Positions 41,073 through 50,907 of a stretch of 64,000 bases of DNA are shown in pieces (the first letter of the stretch is position 1; every line of letters begins with the position of its first letter). Under the pieces are notes generated by a model. The model was not told the origin of the DNA. It saw nothing but the letters and a program-made list of their open reading frames with translations, and did not search any database. This DNA is from Streptomyces sp. STR69. Lineage in GTDB: Bacteria; Actinomycetota; Actinomycetes; Streptomycetales; Streptomycetaceae. The stretch covers positions 1 to 64,000 of the forward strand of contig NZ_JALJRY010000015.1 of the NCBI RefSeq assembly GCF_024519455.1, given 5' to 3'. Both the position numbers and the translations under genes were made by a program.

Positions 41073-42320
41073 ATGGGCAAACACATCGTGATTCTTGGCG
41101 CCGGAACCGCCGGCACCATGACGGCCAACCGGCTGCGCCGCGCGTACGACGAGCGGGACCTCCGGATCACGGTCGTCGACCAGGACGACATCCACGTCTA
41201 CCAACCGGGGCTCCTGTTCGTGCCGTTCGGCCTCGCCGAGCCGCGCGGCCTGCTGCGCTCACGTCCACGCCAGCTGCACGACGGCATCGACTACCGTAGA
41301 TGCCGCATCGACCGGGTCGACCTCGAAAAGCACGTGGTGCACTTCGCCGTCGGCGGCTGGGTCACCTACGACGTCCTCGTCGTCGCCACCGGCGCCCGGC
41401 TGCTGCCCGACGAGACCGAGGGACTCACCGGCCCCGGCCGGGGCGAGTCGGTGTTCACCTTCTACGACCTGCCCGGCGCCGTCGACCTGCGGTACGCGCT
41501 GGAGCGCTTCGAGGGCGGCCGAGTGGTGATCGACGTGGCGGACCTGCCGGTCAAGTGCCCTGTCGCACCATTGGAGTTCGCCTTCCTCGCCGACTGGTAC
41601 TTCCAGCGCCGCGGCATCCGCGACAAGGTGCAGCTGACCTACGCCACGCCTCTCGACGCCGCCTTCACCAAGCCGGCCGCCGCGCGGGAGCTCGGCGGAC
41701 TGCTGGAGTGCAAGGGCATCGAGCTGGTCACCGAGTTCACCCTCGGCAGCGTCCGCGCCGACGGCTCCGGCGGCCGGCTGGTGTCGTACGACGACAAGGA
41801 GGTGCCGTTCGACCTGGCGGTCGTCGTGCCGCTGCACGGCGGCGCCGGGTACGTCGACCGCTCTCCGGGCCTGGGCGACGAACTCGGCTTCGTGCCCGTA
41901 GACCCGCACACGCTCCAGCTCCCCGACCACCCCGACGTGTTCGCCATCGGCGACGCGGCGGGTCTGCCCGCCTCCAAGGCCGGTTCGGTGGCCCACTTCG
42001 AGGGCGAGGTAATGGTCCGCAACATCGGCCGCTTCCTCGCCGGACAGCCGCTGGACGCGTCCTTCGACGGGCACACCAACTGCTTCGTGGAGACCGGCTT
42101 CCACAAGGCCCTACTCATCGACTTCAACTACGAGACCGAACCGCTGCCCGGCCACTTCCCCGGCTCTGTCGGACTGCCGCTGCTGAAGGAGTCGCACGCC
42201 AACCACCTCGGGAAGCTGGCCTTCGAGTGGCTGTACTGGCACACCCTGCTGCCCGGCCGGGAGATGCCCGGCATCGGCTCGGCGATGCCCGAGCAGGGGA
42301 AGCATCCCGTCCACGTCTGA
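41073..42320 (+). CDS. sulfide:quinone oxidoreductase-type flavoprotein
   Basis: A 415-residue FAD enzyme. IVILGAGTAGTMTANRLRRA binds the FAD ADP moiety, VDQDDIHVYQPGLLFVPFGL is the SQR Y-P block, VLVVATGARLLPDE follows, and DVFAIGDAAGLPASKAGSVA is the second FAD site. Cys162 (VKCPVAPLEFAF) and Cys337 (TNCFVETGFHKALL) match the catalytic pair of SQR, and the C-terminal amphipathic region suits membrane docking. It should oxidise sulfide to sulfane sulfur and pass electrons to menaquinone. ATG 41073 with TGGAGG upstream. TusE/DsrC and DsrE genes follow directly, giving a sulfur-relay operon. Confidence 0.9.
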   Translation: MGKHIVILGAGTAGTMTANRLRRAYDERDLRITVVDQDDIHVYQPGLLFVPFGLAEPRGLLRSRPRQLHDGIDYRRCRIDRVDLEKHVVHFAVGGWVTYDVLVVATGARLLPDETEGLTGPGRGESVFTFYDLPGAVDLRYALERFEGGRVVIDVADLPVKCPVAPLEFAFLADWYFQRRGIRDKVQLTYATPLDAAFTKPAAARELGGLLECKGIELVTEFTLGSVRADGSGGRLVSYDDKEVPFDLAVVVPLHGGAGYVDRSPGLGDELGFVPVDPHTLQLPDHPDVFAIGDAAGLPASKAGSVAHFEGEVMVRNIGRFLAGQPLDASFDGHTNCFVETGFHKALLIDFNYETEPLPGHFPGSVGLPLLKESHANHLGKLAFEWLYWHTLLPGREMPGIGSAMPEQGKHPVHV

Positions 42321-42338
42321 GCCGAGGAGGCCCGCACC

Positions 42339-42656
42339 GTGCCCACCGCCACCTACGACGGCGTCACCGTCCCCGTCGACGACGAGGGTTTCTTCACCGA
42401 CCCCGCGCGCTGGACCGAGCCCATGGCCGCCCAACTCGCCTGCGAGAGCGACGTCGGGACACTGACCGACCGGCACTGGGAAGTCATCCGCTTCATGCGC
42501 ACCGCCTACGAGACCAAGGGCACGGGCCCGACCGTGCGCGTCCTCGGCAAGACGTCCGGCGTGAGCGTCAAGGAGCTCTACCAGCTCTTCCCCAAGGGAC
42601 CGGCGAAGACCGCCGCGAAGATCGCCGGCATCCCCAAGCCCCGTGGCTGCATCTGA
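42339..42656 (+). CDS. TusE/DsrC-family sulfur carrier
   Basis: A 105-residue carrier. The family pattern is clear: VPVDDEGFFTDPARWTEPMA, LTDRHWEVIRFMRTAYETKG, VSVKELYQLFPKGPAKTAAK and the C-terminal arm AGIPKPRGCI with the sulfur-bearing Cys104 next to last. The second cysteine of true dissimilatory DsrC (ten residues earlier) is Ala here, so it is a one-Cys TusE-like carrier. No dsrAB is seen. It could accept persulfide from the DsrE protein encoded next. GTG start with GAGGAGG upstream, 18 bases after the SQR stop. Confidence 0.88.
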   Translation: MPTATYDGVTVPVDDEGFFTDPARWTEPMAAQLACESDVGTLTDRHWEVIRFMRTAYETKGTGPTVRVLGKTSGVSVKELYQLFPKGPAKTAAKIAGIPKPRGCI

Positions 42657-42697
42657 CACCTCCGTCATCGAGCCCGTCACCGAGGAGCGCGTCCGTC

Positions 42698-43171
42698 ATG
42701 GCCGCAACCGCAACGATCGAGAAGGTCTCGATCATCGTCTCCAAGGGATCCCTGGAAGGGATCTACCCGGCCCTGATCATGGCCAACGGCGCCCGCGCCG
42801 AAGGCATCGAGGCCGACCTGTTCTTCACCTTCTTCGGCCTCGACGCCATCACGAAGAAGCGCTGGGAGCACATCAAGCTGGCCACCGTCGGCAACCCGGG
42901 CCTGCACCTGCCCACCCTGCTGGGCGGCATGCCGGGCGTCCCCGACCTGGTCACCCGGTACATGGAACGCAAGATGGACAAGCTCGACATCCCGCCGATC
43001 CCCGAGTTCATCGAGATGATCGCCGACACCGGCGCCGGCATCCACGCCTGCAAGGCCTCGGTCGACCTCTTCGAACTGGACAAGGACGACCTCGTCGAAC
43101 ACGTCCAGGACATCATCACCGTGGGGGAGTTCTACGAGCGGGCGGCCGGCGGCCAGATCATCTTCACCTGA
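42698..43171 (+). CDS. DsrE/DsrF/DrsH-like sulfurtransferase
   Basis: A 157-residue protein of the DsrE family: VSIIVSKGSLEGIYPALIMA, DLFFTFFGLDAITKKRWEHI, LPTLLGGMPGVPDLVTRYME, and the reactive-site block DTGAGIHACKASVDLFEL with Cys118. Such proteins form multimers and move sulfane sulfur between carriers such as TusA/TusE. It follows the TusE/DsrC gene after 41 bases, same operon as the SQR. Its stop codon abuts the stop of the convergent peptide-transporter gene with no base between (TGA at 43169-43171, the other begins 43172). Confidence 0.88.
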   Translation: MAATATIEKVSIIVSKGSLEGIYPALIMANGARAEGIEADLFFTFFGLDAITKKRWEHIKLATVGNPGLHLPTLLGGMPGVPDLVTRYMERKMDKLDIPPIPEFIEMIADTGAGIHACKASVDLFELDKDDLVEHVQDIITVGEFYERAAGGQIIFT

Positions 43172-44175
<1,004 letters not shown>

Positions 44176-44179
<4 letters not shown>

Positions 44180-45222
44180 GGTGTGGCCTCTCGTTCCATG
44201 TCCGGTACGTCCGTCGCCGCCGTCCGTGAGGACAGACGCAGCGAGGCGCGGTCGTCGTCGGGGAGCCAGCAGGCGTCGCGGTGCGCGCTGTCGCCGAAGT
44301 CCCTCAGGGCCGGTCGCTCCTCGCACCGGTCGTGCCGCAACCGGCACCGGGGCGCGAACGCGCACCCCTCCGGCAGACTCCCGGGCGAGACCGGCATCCC
44401 CGCGATGGTGGGCAGCCGTCGCAGCCGGGGCCCGCCCACGCGTGGCACGGAGTCGAGCAGCCCCCAGGTGTACGGGTGCCGCGGTCCGTGGAACACCGCC
44501 CGGCGCGGACCTTCCTCGGCCGCCCGGCCGCCGTACATCACCAGGACCCGGTCGGCGATCTGCGAGATCACGCCCATGTCGTGGGTGATGAGGACCACCG
44601 CCGAGCCCTCCGCGTTCAACTCGCGCATCAGGTCCAGTATTTGGGCCTGGACGGTGACGTCCAGCGCCGTGGTCGGTTCGTCGGCGATCAGCAGGGCGGG
44701 GCCGCAGGAGAGGGCCATCGCGATGACCGCGCGTTGCCGCATGCCGCCGGAGAACTCGTGCGGGTAGGCGTTCGCGCGGGAGGCCGCGTCAGGGATGCCG
44801 ACGTCGGAGAGCAGCCGGACGGCACGTGCGTGTGCCTCCTTGCGGGACACCTTCTCGTGCGCCCGGATCTGCTCGGCGATCTGCCAGCCCACGGTGTACA
44901 CGGGGGTGAGCGCGGTCATCGGGTCCTGGAAGACCATGGCGATCTCCCGGCCCCGTACCGCCCGCATCTCCTTGTCGGGGAGGGCGAGCAAGTCCCGGCC
45001 ACGGAAACGGACTTCGCCCTCGACCGTCACGTTCGGGCTGGTGAGCAGGCGCAGTACGGCGAGCATCGAGACGCTCTTGCCGGAGCCCGACTCGCCCACC
45101 ACGCCCAGGATTTCACCGGGCGACACCGAGAAGGACAGGCCGTCGACCACGGTGACGGAGCCTCGGCGGGTGCGGAAGGACACCCTCAAGTCGCGTACGT
45201 CCAGCAGGGGTTGGTCAGGCAT
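44176..45222 (-). CDS. oligopeptide ABC transporter ATPase (OppD/DppD type)
   Basis: A 348-residue ATPase with VVGESGSGKSVSMLAVLRLL, FQDPMTALTPVYTVGWQIAE, EFSGGMRQRAVIAMALSCGP, LLIADEPTTALDVTVQAQIL and ITHDMGVISQIADRV. The C-terminal Cys-rich extension is CAFAPRCRLRHDRCEERPAL. ATG 45222 overlaps the upstream permease stop by eight bases, so the pair is coupled. The tail beyond the extension (RTAATDVPDMERE) is longer than usual. Confidence 0.93.
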
Positions 45223-46183
45223 GGCGGGCCCTCGGGTCGAGTCGGGCGTACAGGATGTCCACCAGGGCGTTGGCGAGGACCACGAAGAACGCCGCGTACA
45301 GGACCGTGCCCATGATCACGGGCAGGTCCAGGTTCTGGAGGGCGTCGAAGGTGAGCTTGCCGATGCCGGGGAGGCCGAAGACCACCTCGGTGAGCAGCGC
45401 GGCGCCGCCCACCAGCGCGCCGAAGTCCAGGCCGAACAGCGACACGATCGGGATCAGCGAGCAGCGCAGGGCGTGCCGGATCAGGATGCGCCGCTCGGAG
45501 AGACCCTTGGCGCGCGCGGTGCGGACGTAGTCCTCGTTCAGGGCGGTGACGACCTCGCCGCGCAGTAGCCGGGCGTAGATCCCGGCGTACAGCAGCGCGA
45601 GGGTCAGCCAGGGGAAGAGGAGGTGCAGGGCCCACTGGCCGGGGTCGTGGCCGATGCCGACGTATCCCGGTGGCGGCACCCAGGAGAACACCGAACTGTG
45701 CAGCTGCTTCTGGGTGATGAGGTTGACGACCTCGCCGAGCCAGTAGGCGGGGAGGGAGACGCCGACCACGCCGACGAGCATGATGAGCGGGTCGGCCGCC
45801 TTGCCGCGCAGGGCCGCTGCGGCCGTGCCCATGATGATGCCGGCCGTCATCCAGATCAGTGCGGCGCCGATGACGAGCGACAGGGTCACCGGGGTGGCCT
45901 GCACGATCTGCGGGATGACGCGGGAGCCGCGGTTGACGAACGACTCCAGGTCGCGGTCGATCAGCAGGTGCCGCATCATCAGCAGGTAGCGGATCGGCAT
46001 GGGCCGGTCGAGGCCGAAGGAGTGGCGTACCTGGGCGAGCGTGGCGGGATCGGCGTTGCGGCCCGCGATACGGGCGGCGGGGTCGACTCCCGGTGTGGCG
46101 AAGAAGATCAGGAAGACCAGCACACTGATCGCGAACATCACCAACAGGGCGGACGCGAAGCGTTTGACGACGAAGCGGAGCAT
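45215..46183 (-). CDS. oligopeptide ABC transporter permease (DppB/OppB type)
   Basis: A 322-residue permease of about six helices. N-terminus FVVKRFASALLVMFAISVLV FLIFFATPGVDPA is typical of DppB, with an EAA loop EDYVRTARAKGLSERRILIR HALR before the last two helices. ATG 46183 is chosen; a GTG at 46192 overlaps the upstream stop as GTGA, the pattern of this operon, and would add three residues. The periplasmic loop with WVPPPGYVGIGHDPGQWALH is an insertion seen in actinobacterial relatives. Confidence 0.92.
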   Translation of the reverse strand: MLRFVVKRFASALLVMFAISVLVFLIFFATPGVDPAARIAGRNADPATLAQVRHSFGLDRPMPIRYLLMMRHLLIDRDLESFVNRGSRVIPQIVQATPVTLSLVIGAALIWMTAGIIMGTAAAALRGKAADPLIMLVGVVGVSLPAYWLGEVVNLITQKQLHSSVFSWVPPPGYVGIGHDPGQWALHLLFPWLTLALLYAGIYARLLRGEVVTALNEDYVRTARAKGLSERRILIRHALRCSLIPIVSLFGLDFGALVGGAALLTEVVFGLPGIGKLTFDALQNLDLPVIMGTVLYAAFFVVLANALVDILYARLDPRARHA

Positions 46184-46188
46184 GATCG

Positions 46189-47217
46189 TCACACCCCTCC
46201 GCGCAGGCGGGCGCCCGGGTCGAGCGCGTCTCGTACGCCGTCGCCGAGGACGTTGAGCGCCGCCGTGGTCAGCGCGATCAGCAGGCCGGGCGCGATCGTC
46301 ACGGCGGGCCGGGTGTAGAGCAGCCCGAGTCCGTCCTCGATGATCGTGCCCCAACTGGCGTCCGGCGGCTGCACACCGACGGACAGGAAGGACAGCGCCG
46401 ACTCGGTCAGCATCGCCAGCGCGGTCATCAGGGGGACGAACACGATCGCGGTGGGCAGTACGTTCGGCAGCACCTCGCGGCGCAGGATGCGCACGGTCGG
46501 CGCCCCGGAACCGACGGCCGCCTGGATGTACTCCTTGTTGCGCAGCACCAGCACCTGACCGCGCAACGGCCGGGCGATGTACGGCACATAGATCGCCGCG
46601 ATGATCGCGACAGGCAGCCAGAGACTTCCCGCCTCGACGGTGAGCGGGCCGAGGTGCAGGCCGTCGGTGAGCAGGACGACCGAGAGGCAGATCGCGAGCA
46701 GGTACACCGGGAAGGCCCAAATGACGTCCAGGACACGGGAGATGACCGCGTCCACGACACCGCCCGCGTACCCGGCGACGACTCCGACGACCGTGCCCAG
46801 GGCACAGGTGATGAGCGCCGCCGTGAACCCGATGAACAGGCTCGTCCGGCCGCCGTAGAGCAGCCGGGCCATGACGTCGCGCCCCTGGTTGTCGGCGCCG
46901 AGGAAGTAGTGGGCGGGGTCCCAGGTCGGGCCGATCGGAGTGACGCCGAGGCCGAGGCCGGTGCTGCTCGGGGTGAGCACCGGCACGGTCTTCCCGTCGA
47001 CGACCGTGGAGCCGGAGACATGGGACTGGAAGGGGTCGGTGTGCGCGATGTGGTCCGCGTACAGCGGCGCGCACAGGGCCGCCAGGACGACGAGGAAGAG
47101 GACGACGGCCGCGGCCAGCGCCGACCTGTTGCGCAGCAGGTCGGCGCCGGCCGTCCGCCAGGGGCCCGGCGAGCGCCGGGCCTCCGGGGTGGCCAACTGG
47201 GTTGAGGCGGTGCTCAC
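46189..47217 (-). CDS. oligopeptide ABC transporter permease (DppC/OppC type)
   Basis: A 342-residue permease. The N-terminal region WRTAGADLLRNRSALAAAVV LFLVVLAALCAP fits the OppC_N domain. The large outside loop has HYFLGADNQGRDVMARLLYG GRTS, diagnostic of DppC, and the EAA loop is NKEYIQAAVGSGAPTVRILR REVLPNVLP. GTG 47217 overlaps the binding-protein stop codon (GTGA). It pairs with the DppB-type subunit encoded next. Confidence 0.92.
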   Translation of the reverse strand: MSTASTQLATPEARRSPGPWRTAGADLLRNRSALAAAVVLFLVVLAALCAPLYADHIAHTDPFQSHVSGSTVVDGKTVPVLTPSSTGLGLGVTPIGPTWDPAHYFLGADNQGRDVMARLLYGGRTSLFIGFTAALITCALGTVVGVVAGYAGGVVDAVISRVLDVIWAFPVYLLAICLSVVLLTDGLHLGPLTVEAGSLWLPVAIIAAIYVPYIARPLRGQVLVLRNKEYIQAAVGSGAPTVRILRREVLPNVLPTAIVFVPLMTALAMLTESALSFLSVGVQPPDASWGTIIEDGLGLLYTRPAVTIAPGLLIALTTAALNVLGDGVRDALDPGARLRGGV

Positions 47218-48938
47218 TTGACCCACGTCTGGTCGACGAGCATGTAGAACTGCTTGCTGAACTGGTAGTTGCCCAGCCGCTTCGACGTGAAGTCGATGAT
47301 CTTCGGGTTGATCAGCGGGACGACCGGGGACTGCCGCATGATCGCCTGGTCGATCGCGCCCCACTGCGTGTTCGCCGCCGTGGGGTCGGTCTGGGCGGTC
47401 TTGAGCGCGGTCTGCATCTGCGCGTCGACGCCCTTGTCGCAGAAGCCCGAGATGTTGATGCTGGAGTCGCTTCCCGGGTGGAACGCGGCGCAGGAGAACA
47501 GCACGTTGAGGAAGTCCGAGGCCGCCGGATAGTCCTGGTACCAGGACGTCAGGGCGAGTTGGACCTTGTTCTTGGTGTTCTGGATGTAGGTGAACTGGAT
47601 GTTCGCCGACAGCGGCTTGAGCGTCGCCTTGTAGCCGAGCTGGGTGAGCAGGCTCTGCAGGTACTGCCCGATCGACTTGTTGACGTCGTCGTCCTGGGTG
47701 ACGATGCCGACCTCCTGCCCGGCCGTACCGGACTGCTTCACCAGCGCCTTGGCCGTGGCGAGGTCCGCGGCCGTCCAGGTCTTGCCGCCGCCCTTGGTGT
47801 AGTCGCAGGAGTCGACGTGCCCGGGGAAGCCCGGCGGCAGGATCGTGCACGCGGGAGAGGCGAGGTTGGTGCCGCCGTACAGCCGCACCACCGCCGACCT
47901 GTCCACGGCCCAGTTGATGGCCTGGCGCGCCAACTTGTTGTTGAACGGTGCGATGTTGACGTTCAGCGTCGCGTACCAGAACGCGGTCAGCGGGTTCACG
48001 TGTGCCTGGGACGTGTACTTGGTGCCGATCTCGTTGAGCCGGTCGGCGGGCGGCGGGTCGTACATCCAGTCCGCCTGGCCGTTCTCGACGGCGGTGACCT
48101 CGGACTCGACGGTCTGCCCGAAGGTGTAGTCGATCTGGTCCGGGTACCCCTGGGGTTCGGCCTCCCGCGACCACTCCTTGAAGTGCGGGTTGCGCACCAG
48201 TTTCAGCGCACGGTTCGGGTCGTAGGAGGCCGCCATGTACGGGCCGGTCGTCGGCAGCGGCTTGGTGCCCGCGTCCTTCGTCGGCGAGTCCTTCGGCACG
48301 ATGCTGGCGTGCGGGACGGCGAGCTTGTACGGGAATTCCGAGTCCGGGGCCGTCAGGTCGATGGTGACCGTGTTCGCCTTCGCGTCGCCGGTCACACCGC
48401 CCTTGAGCGTGCAGGACGCGGGTGTCTTCAGGCAGGCGGTGGCGCCGACGATGCCGTTGTAGAAGGTGCCCGCGGTGGGGCTGGAGACCTTGAAGATCCG
48501 CTGGAAGGACGCCACCACGTCGTCGGTGGTCAGCGCCTTGCCGTTGGAGAAGGTGATGCCCTTGCGGAGCGTGAAGGTGTACGTCTTCCCGCCGTTGGTG
48601 ACCTTGGGCATCGCCGCGGCCAGGTCCGGGACGACGGTGAACGACGACTGTCCGCCCACCTTCTTGAACGACAGCAGCCCGTCGTACATCGACTGGTACA
48701 ACTGCCAGTACTGGAGCGTGTAGTTGACCTGGGGATCGAGGCTGCCCGCCGCCGCGTGGGCGACCAGCTTCAGGGTGCCGCCCTTGTGCTGCGGCTGGAA
48801 CGCGGAGGTGCCGGACGCCGACGAGGACGTGGTCGGGCCGGAGGAGGAGCTGTCGTCGGAGGACGAACAGGCGGCGGTGGTCAGGGCGAGGGCGACGGTG
48901 GCGGCGGCGAACGCGGTCCGTCTCGTGCTGCGGGACAT
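47214..48938 (-). CDS. oligopeptide ABC transporter binding lipoprotein (SBP family 5)
   Basis: A 574-residue lipoprotein. Signal RTAFAAATVALALTTAAC ends at a lipobox Cys, followed by a Ser/Asp/Thr-rich linker. The SBP_bac_5 core has GGTLKLVAHAAAGSLDPQVN, PDLAAAMPKVTNGGKTYTFT LRKGITFSNG, AFWYATLNVNIAPFNNKLAR QAINWAVDR and a late WYQDYPAASDFLNVLFSC block typical of actinobacterial peptide-binding proteins. ATG 48938 has GGGAG eight bases upstream. Probably binds peptides; the neighbouring prolyl peptidase supports this. Confidence 0.92.
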   Translation of the reverse strand: MSRSTRRTAFAAATVALALTTAACSSSDDSSSSGPTTSSSASGTSAFQPQHKGGTLKLVAHAAAGSLDPQVNYTLQYWQLYQSMYDGLLSFKKVGGQSSFTVVPDLAAAMPKVTNGGKTYTFTLRKGITFSNGKALTTDDVVASFQRIFKVSSPTAGTFYNGIVGATACLKTPASCTLKGGVTGDAKANTVTIDLTAPDSEFPYKLAVPHASIVPKDSPTKDAGTKPLPTTGPYMAASYDPNRALKLVRNPHFKEWSREAEPQGYPDQIDYTFGQTVESEVTAVENGQADWMYDPPPADRLNEIGTKYTSQAHVNPLTAFWYATLNVNIAPFNNKLARQAINWAVDRSAVVRLYGGTNLASPACTILPPGFPGHVDSCDYTKGGGKTWTAADLATAKALVKQSGTAGQEVGIVTQDDDVNKSIGQYLQSLLTQLGYKATLKPLSANIQFTYIQNTKNKVQLALTSWYQDYPAASDFLNVLFSCAAFHPGSDSSINISGFCDKGVDAQMQTALKTAQTDPTAANTQWGAIDQAIMRQSPVVPLINPKIIDFTSKRLGNYQFSKQFYMLVDQTWVK

Positions 48939-48994
48939 CCAGGGAACTCCCGTCGGGGGAACGGCTGTTGGTGGGCCGGGGATGGGCCGAAGGC

Positions 48995-49891
48995 TCAGTC
49001 GGTGGAGTCGAGGAAGGTGCCCACGACCCGGAGGTAGAGCTCTTCCTCCTCGACGTGCGGCATGTGGCTGGAGTGCTCGAACATGTGCCAGCGCACGTCG
49101 GGGATGTGGTCGGCGAAGGGGCGCAGCGTGTCGGGAGTCGCCTCGTCGTACCGTCCGGACACCAGCAGGGTCGGTGCCTCGACCAGATGCAGCCGGTCGA
49201 CCACGGACCAGTTCTTCAGTGTTCCCACGACGTGGAACTCGTTCGGCCCGTTCATCGTGTGGTACACGGTCGGATCGGCCGCGATGTTCTCCCAAGTCGC
49301 CTGCACCTCGGGCGGGTTGGGGGTCAGGCGGCACACATGGCGCTCGTTGAATACCTGCTCGGCGGCGAGGTAGTCGGGGTGGTCGGTGGTTCCGGCCGCC
49401 TCGTGGGCGAGCAGGGTGCGCTGGACCTCGGGCGGGAGTTGGGCGCGCAGTTCGGCCGCCGCCGCGAGCCACAGCTCCATGGACGCGGGGGAGTTGGCGA
49501 TGACCAGGCCGCGCAGCCCGGCCGGCCGGCGTACCGCGTGCTCGGCGGCGAGCATGCCGCCCCAGGACTGGCCGAGGAGGTGATAGGCATCGGCGATGCC
49601 CAGCTCCTTGAGCAGATTGTCGAGTTCGTCGAGGAAGAGCTGGACGGTCCAGAAGTCGGCGCCCTCGTCGGGCAGATGGGTGGACAGCCCGGTGCCGAGC
49701 TGGTCGTAGTGCACCACGGGGCGTCCCTGCTCTGCGATGCCCGCGATGCTGAGCGTGTAGTGGTGACCGGCGCCGGGTCCGCCGTGCAGGACGACCAGGG
49801 GTGTTCGGCCGGGTTCGCCGGTGATCCGGTACCAGGTCGAATGGCCGTTGAAGTCGACGGTGCCGGTGTGATTCGGTTCGGGAATCGCCAC
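48995..49891 (-). CDS. proline iminopeptidase-type alpha/beta hydrolase
   Basis: A 298-residue serine peptidase. PLVVLHGGPGAGHHYTLSIA contains the oxyanion HGGPG of S33 peptidases, YHLLGQSWGGMLAAEHAVRR the nucleophile Ser, SGRYDEATPDTLRPFA the Asp and FEHSSHMPHVEEEELY the His. These enzymes remove N-terminal Pro from short peptides in the cytoplasm. GTG 49891 with GGGAGG seven bases upstream. It is the first gene before the peptide transporter, 56 bases from the binding-protein start, so import and hydrolysis of Pro-peptides look coupled. Confidence 0.88.
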   Translation of the reverse strand: MAIPEPNHTGTVDFNGHSTWYRITGEPGRTPLVVLHGGPGAGHHYTLSIAGIAEQGRPVVHYDQLGTGLSTHLPDEGADFWTVQLFLDELDNLLKELGIADAYHLLGQSWGGMLAAEHAVRRPAGLRGLVIANSPASMELWLAAAAELRAQLPPEVQRTLLAHEAAGTTDHPDYLAAEQVFNERHVCRLTPNPPEVQATWENIAADPTVYHTMNGPNEFHVVGTLKNWSVVDRLHLVEAPTLLVSGRYDEATPDTLRPFADHIPDVRWHMFEHSSHMPHVEEEELYLRVVGTFLDSTD

Positions 49892-49978
49892 GCGAGGGCC
49901 TCCCAGGAGGGCCGGACGAGAGCCGGCCGCTGGCGGAATCGGAAAAGGATGTGACGGATGGCTGCGATAGTGATTGGG

Positions 49979-50005
49979 TAAAAGGTCAGTGCACAAGACC
50001 TTTTA
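49979..50005. promoter_or_regulatory. 27-bp palindromic operator between peptide operon and GntR gene
   Basis: TAAAAGGTC (49979-49987) and GACCTTTTA (49997-50005) are perfect 9-bp inverted arms with a 9-nt centre containing GTGCAC. It sits in the promoter region shared by the peptidase/transporter operon and the divergent FadR-type gene. GGTC...GACC cores resemble FadR-type sites, so the adjacent GntR protein is the likely ligand-controlled repressor. Confidence 0.7.
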
Positions 50006-50085
50006 GCGGGGGCTGGGCAAGACGTAACGGCGAGTTCACGTGGCCCGCCCGTGTTTACAGCAGCGGCATTGAAGGGGGAGGACAG

Positions 50086-50892
50086 CTGACATCCGTACCT
50101 GAGGCATCCGAGGCCGGGGACGAGTTCTCGCGCGTCCTCGACCGTGTCCTCCTCGGCGGCTCCCCGTCCTCCGCGCTGCGCCCGGTCAGGGTGGCCTCGG
50201 CGGTCGACGAGGTGTCCGACCGGCTGCTCACCGCGATCGCCGTCGGCGACTTCCTGCCGGGCGAACGGCTGCCCGCCGAGCGCGAACTCACCGGTCTGCT
50301 CCGGGTCAGCCGCCCCACCGTGCGCGAGGCGGTCGCCCGCCTCCAGGCCGTCGGCGTCGTCGAGATCCGCCGTGGCCGCAACGGCGGCACCTACGTCCGC
50401 GACAGCTGGACCGAGTCGACGGCCGCCGCCGTCCGGCACACCCTGCTGCCCCGCTGGGAGGAGTTCGAGCAACTCTTCGACCTGCGCGGTCTGGTCGAGG
50501 GCATGGTGGCCGCGACGGCCGCCCGGCGCCGCGGCCCGAAGGACCTCGACCCCATGCGGGACGCCCTCTCCGCCTACCTCTCCGCGAGCACTCCACGCGA
50601 CGCGCACACCGCGGACAGCGCCTTCCATCAGGCCGTCCGCGCCGCCACGGGCAACCCCCAGATCGTCATGCTCAGCCAGGACCTGCTGGCCCGCATCAGC
50701 CTCGGTTTCCCCGTCGAACCCTGGGGCAGGGGGGAACAGACCCACTTCCATCAGGGTGGCGAGGACCACAAGGCCCTGTACGAGGCCATCGCGGCGGGCG
50801 AGCCCGAGCGCGCCGAGGAGGTCGCCCGCGGCCACTTCACGATCAGCGCCGACCTGATCCGTGACGTGCTGGCACGGGTCCGGGCGAGCTAG
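50086..50892 (+). CDS. GntR-family regulator, FadR/FCD subgroup
   Basis: A regulator of about 268 residues. The wHTH spans about 35-105 with SAVDEVSDRLLTAIAVGDFL PGERLPAERELTGLLRVSRPTVREAVARL, then the wing GVVEIRRGRNGGTYVRD. The FCD domain follows (FDLRGLVEGMVAATAARR, TADSAFHQAVRAATGNPQIV and GEDHKALYEAIAAGEPERAE). No ATG, GTG or TTG suits the start; the best-placed codon is CTG 50086, four bases after GGGGGAGG. Divergent from the peptide-uptake genes, which it probably represses through the palindrome between them. Confidence 0.85.
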   Translation: MTSVPEASEAGDEFSRVLDRVLLGGSPSSALRPVRVASAVDEVSDRLLTAIAVGDFLPGERLPAERELTGLLRVSRPTVREAVARLQAVGVVEIRRGRNGGTYVRDSWTESTAAAVRHTLLPRWEEFEQLFDLRGLVEGMVAATAARRRGPKDLDPMRDALSAYLSASTPRDAHTADSAFHQAVRAATGNPQIVMLSQDLLARISLGFPVEPWGRGEQTHFHQGGEDHKALYEAIAAGEPERAEEVARGHFTISADLIRDVLARVRAS

Positions 50893-50907
50893 ACCGACGT
50901 CCGCCGG

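Noticed and set aside
41073..43171. Dissimilatory sulfur (Dsr) oxidation pathway
   Set aside because: No dsrAB, dsrMKJOP or sHdr genes, and the DsrC homologue lacks the second Cys; only a sulfide/persulfide relay is supported.
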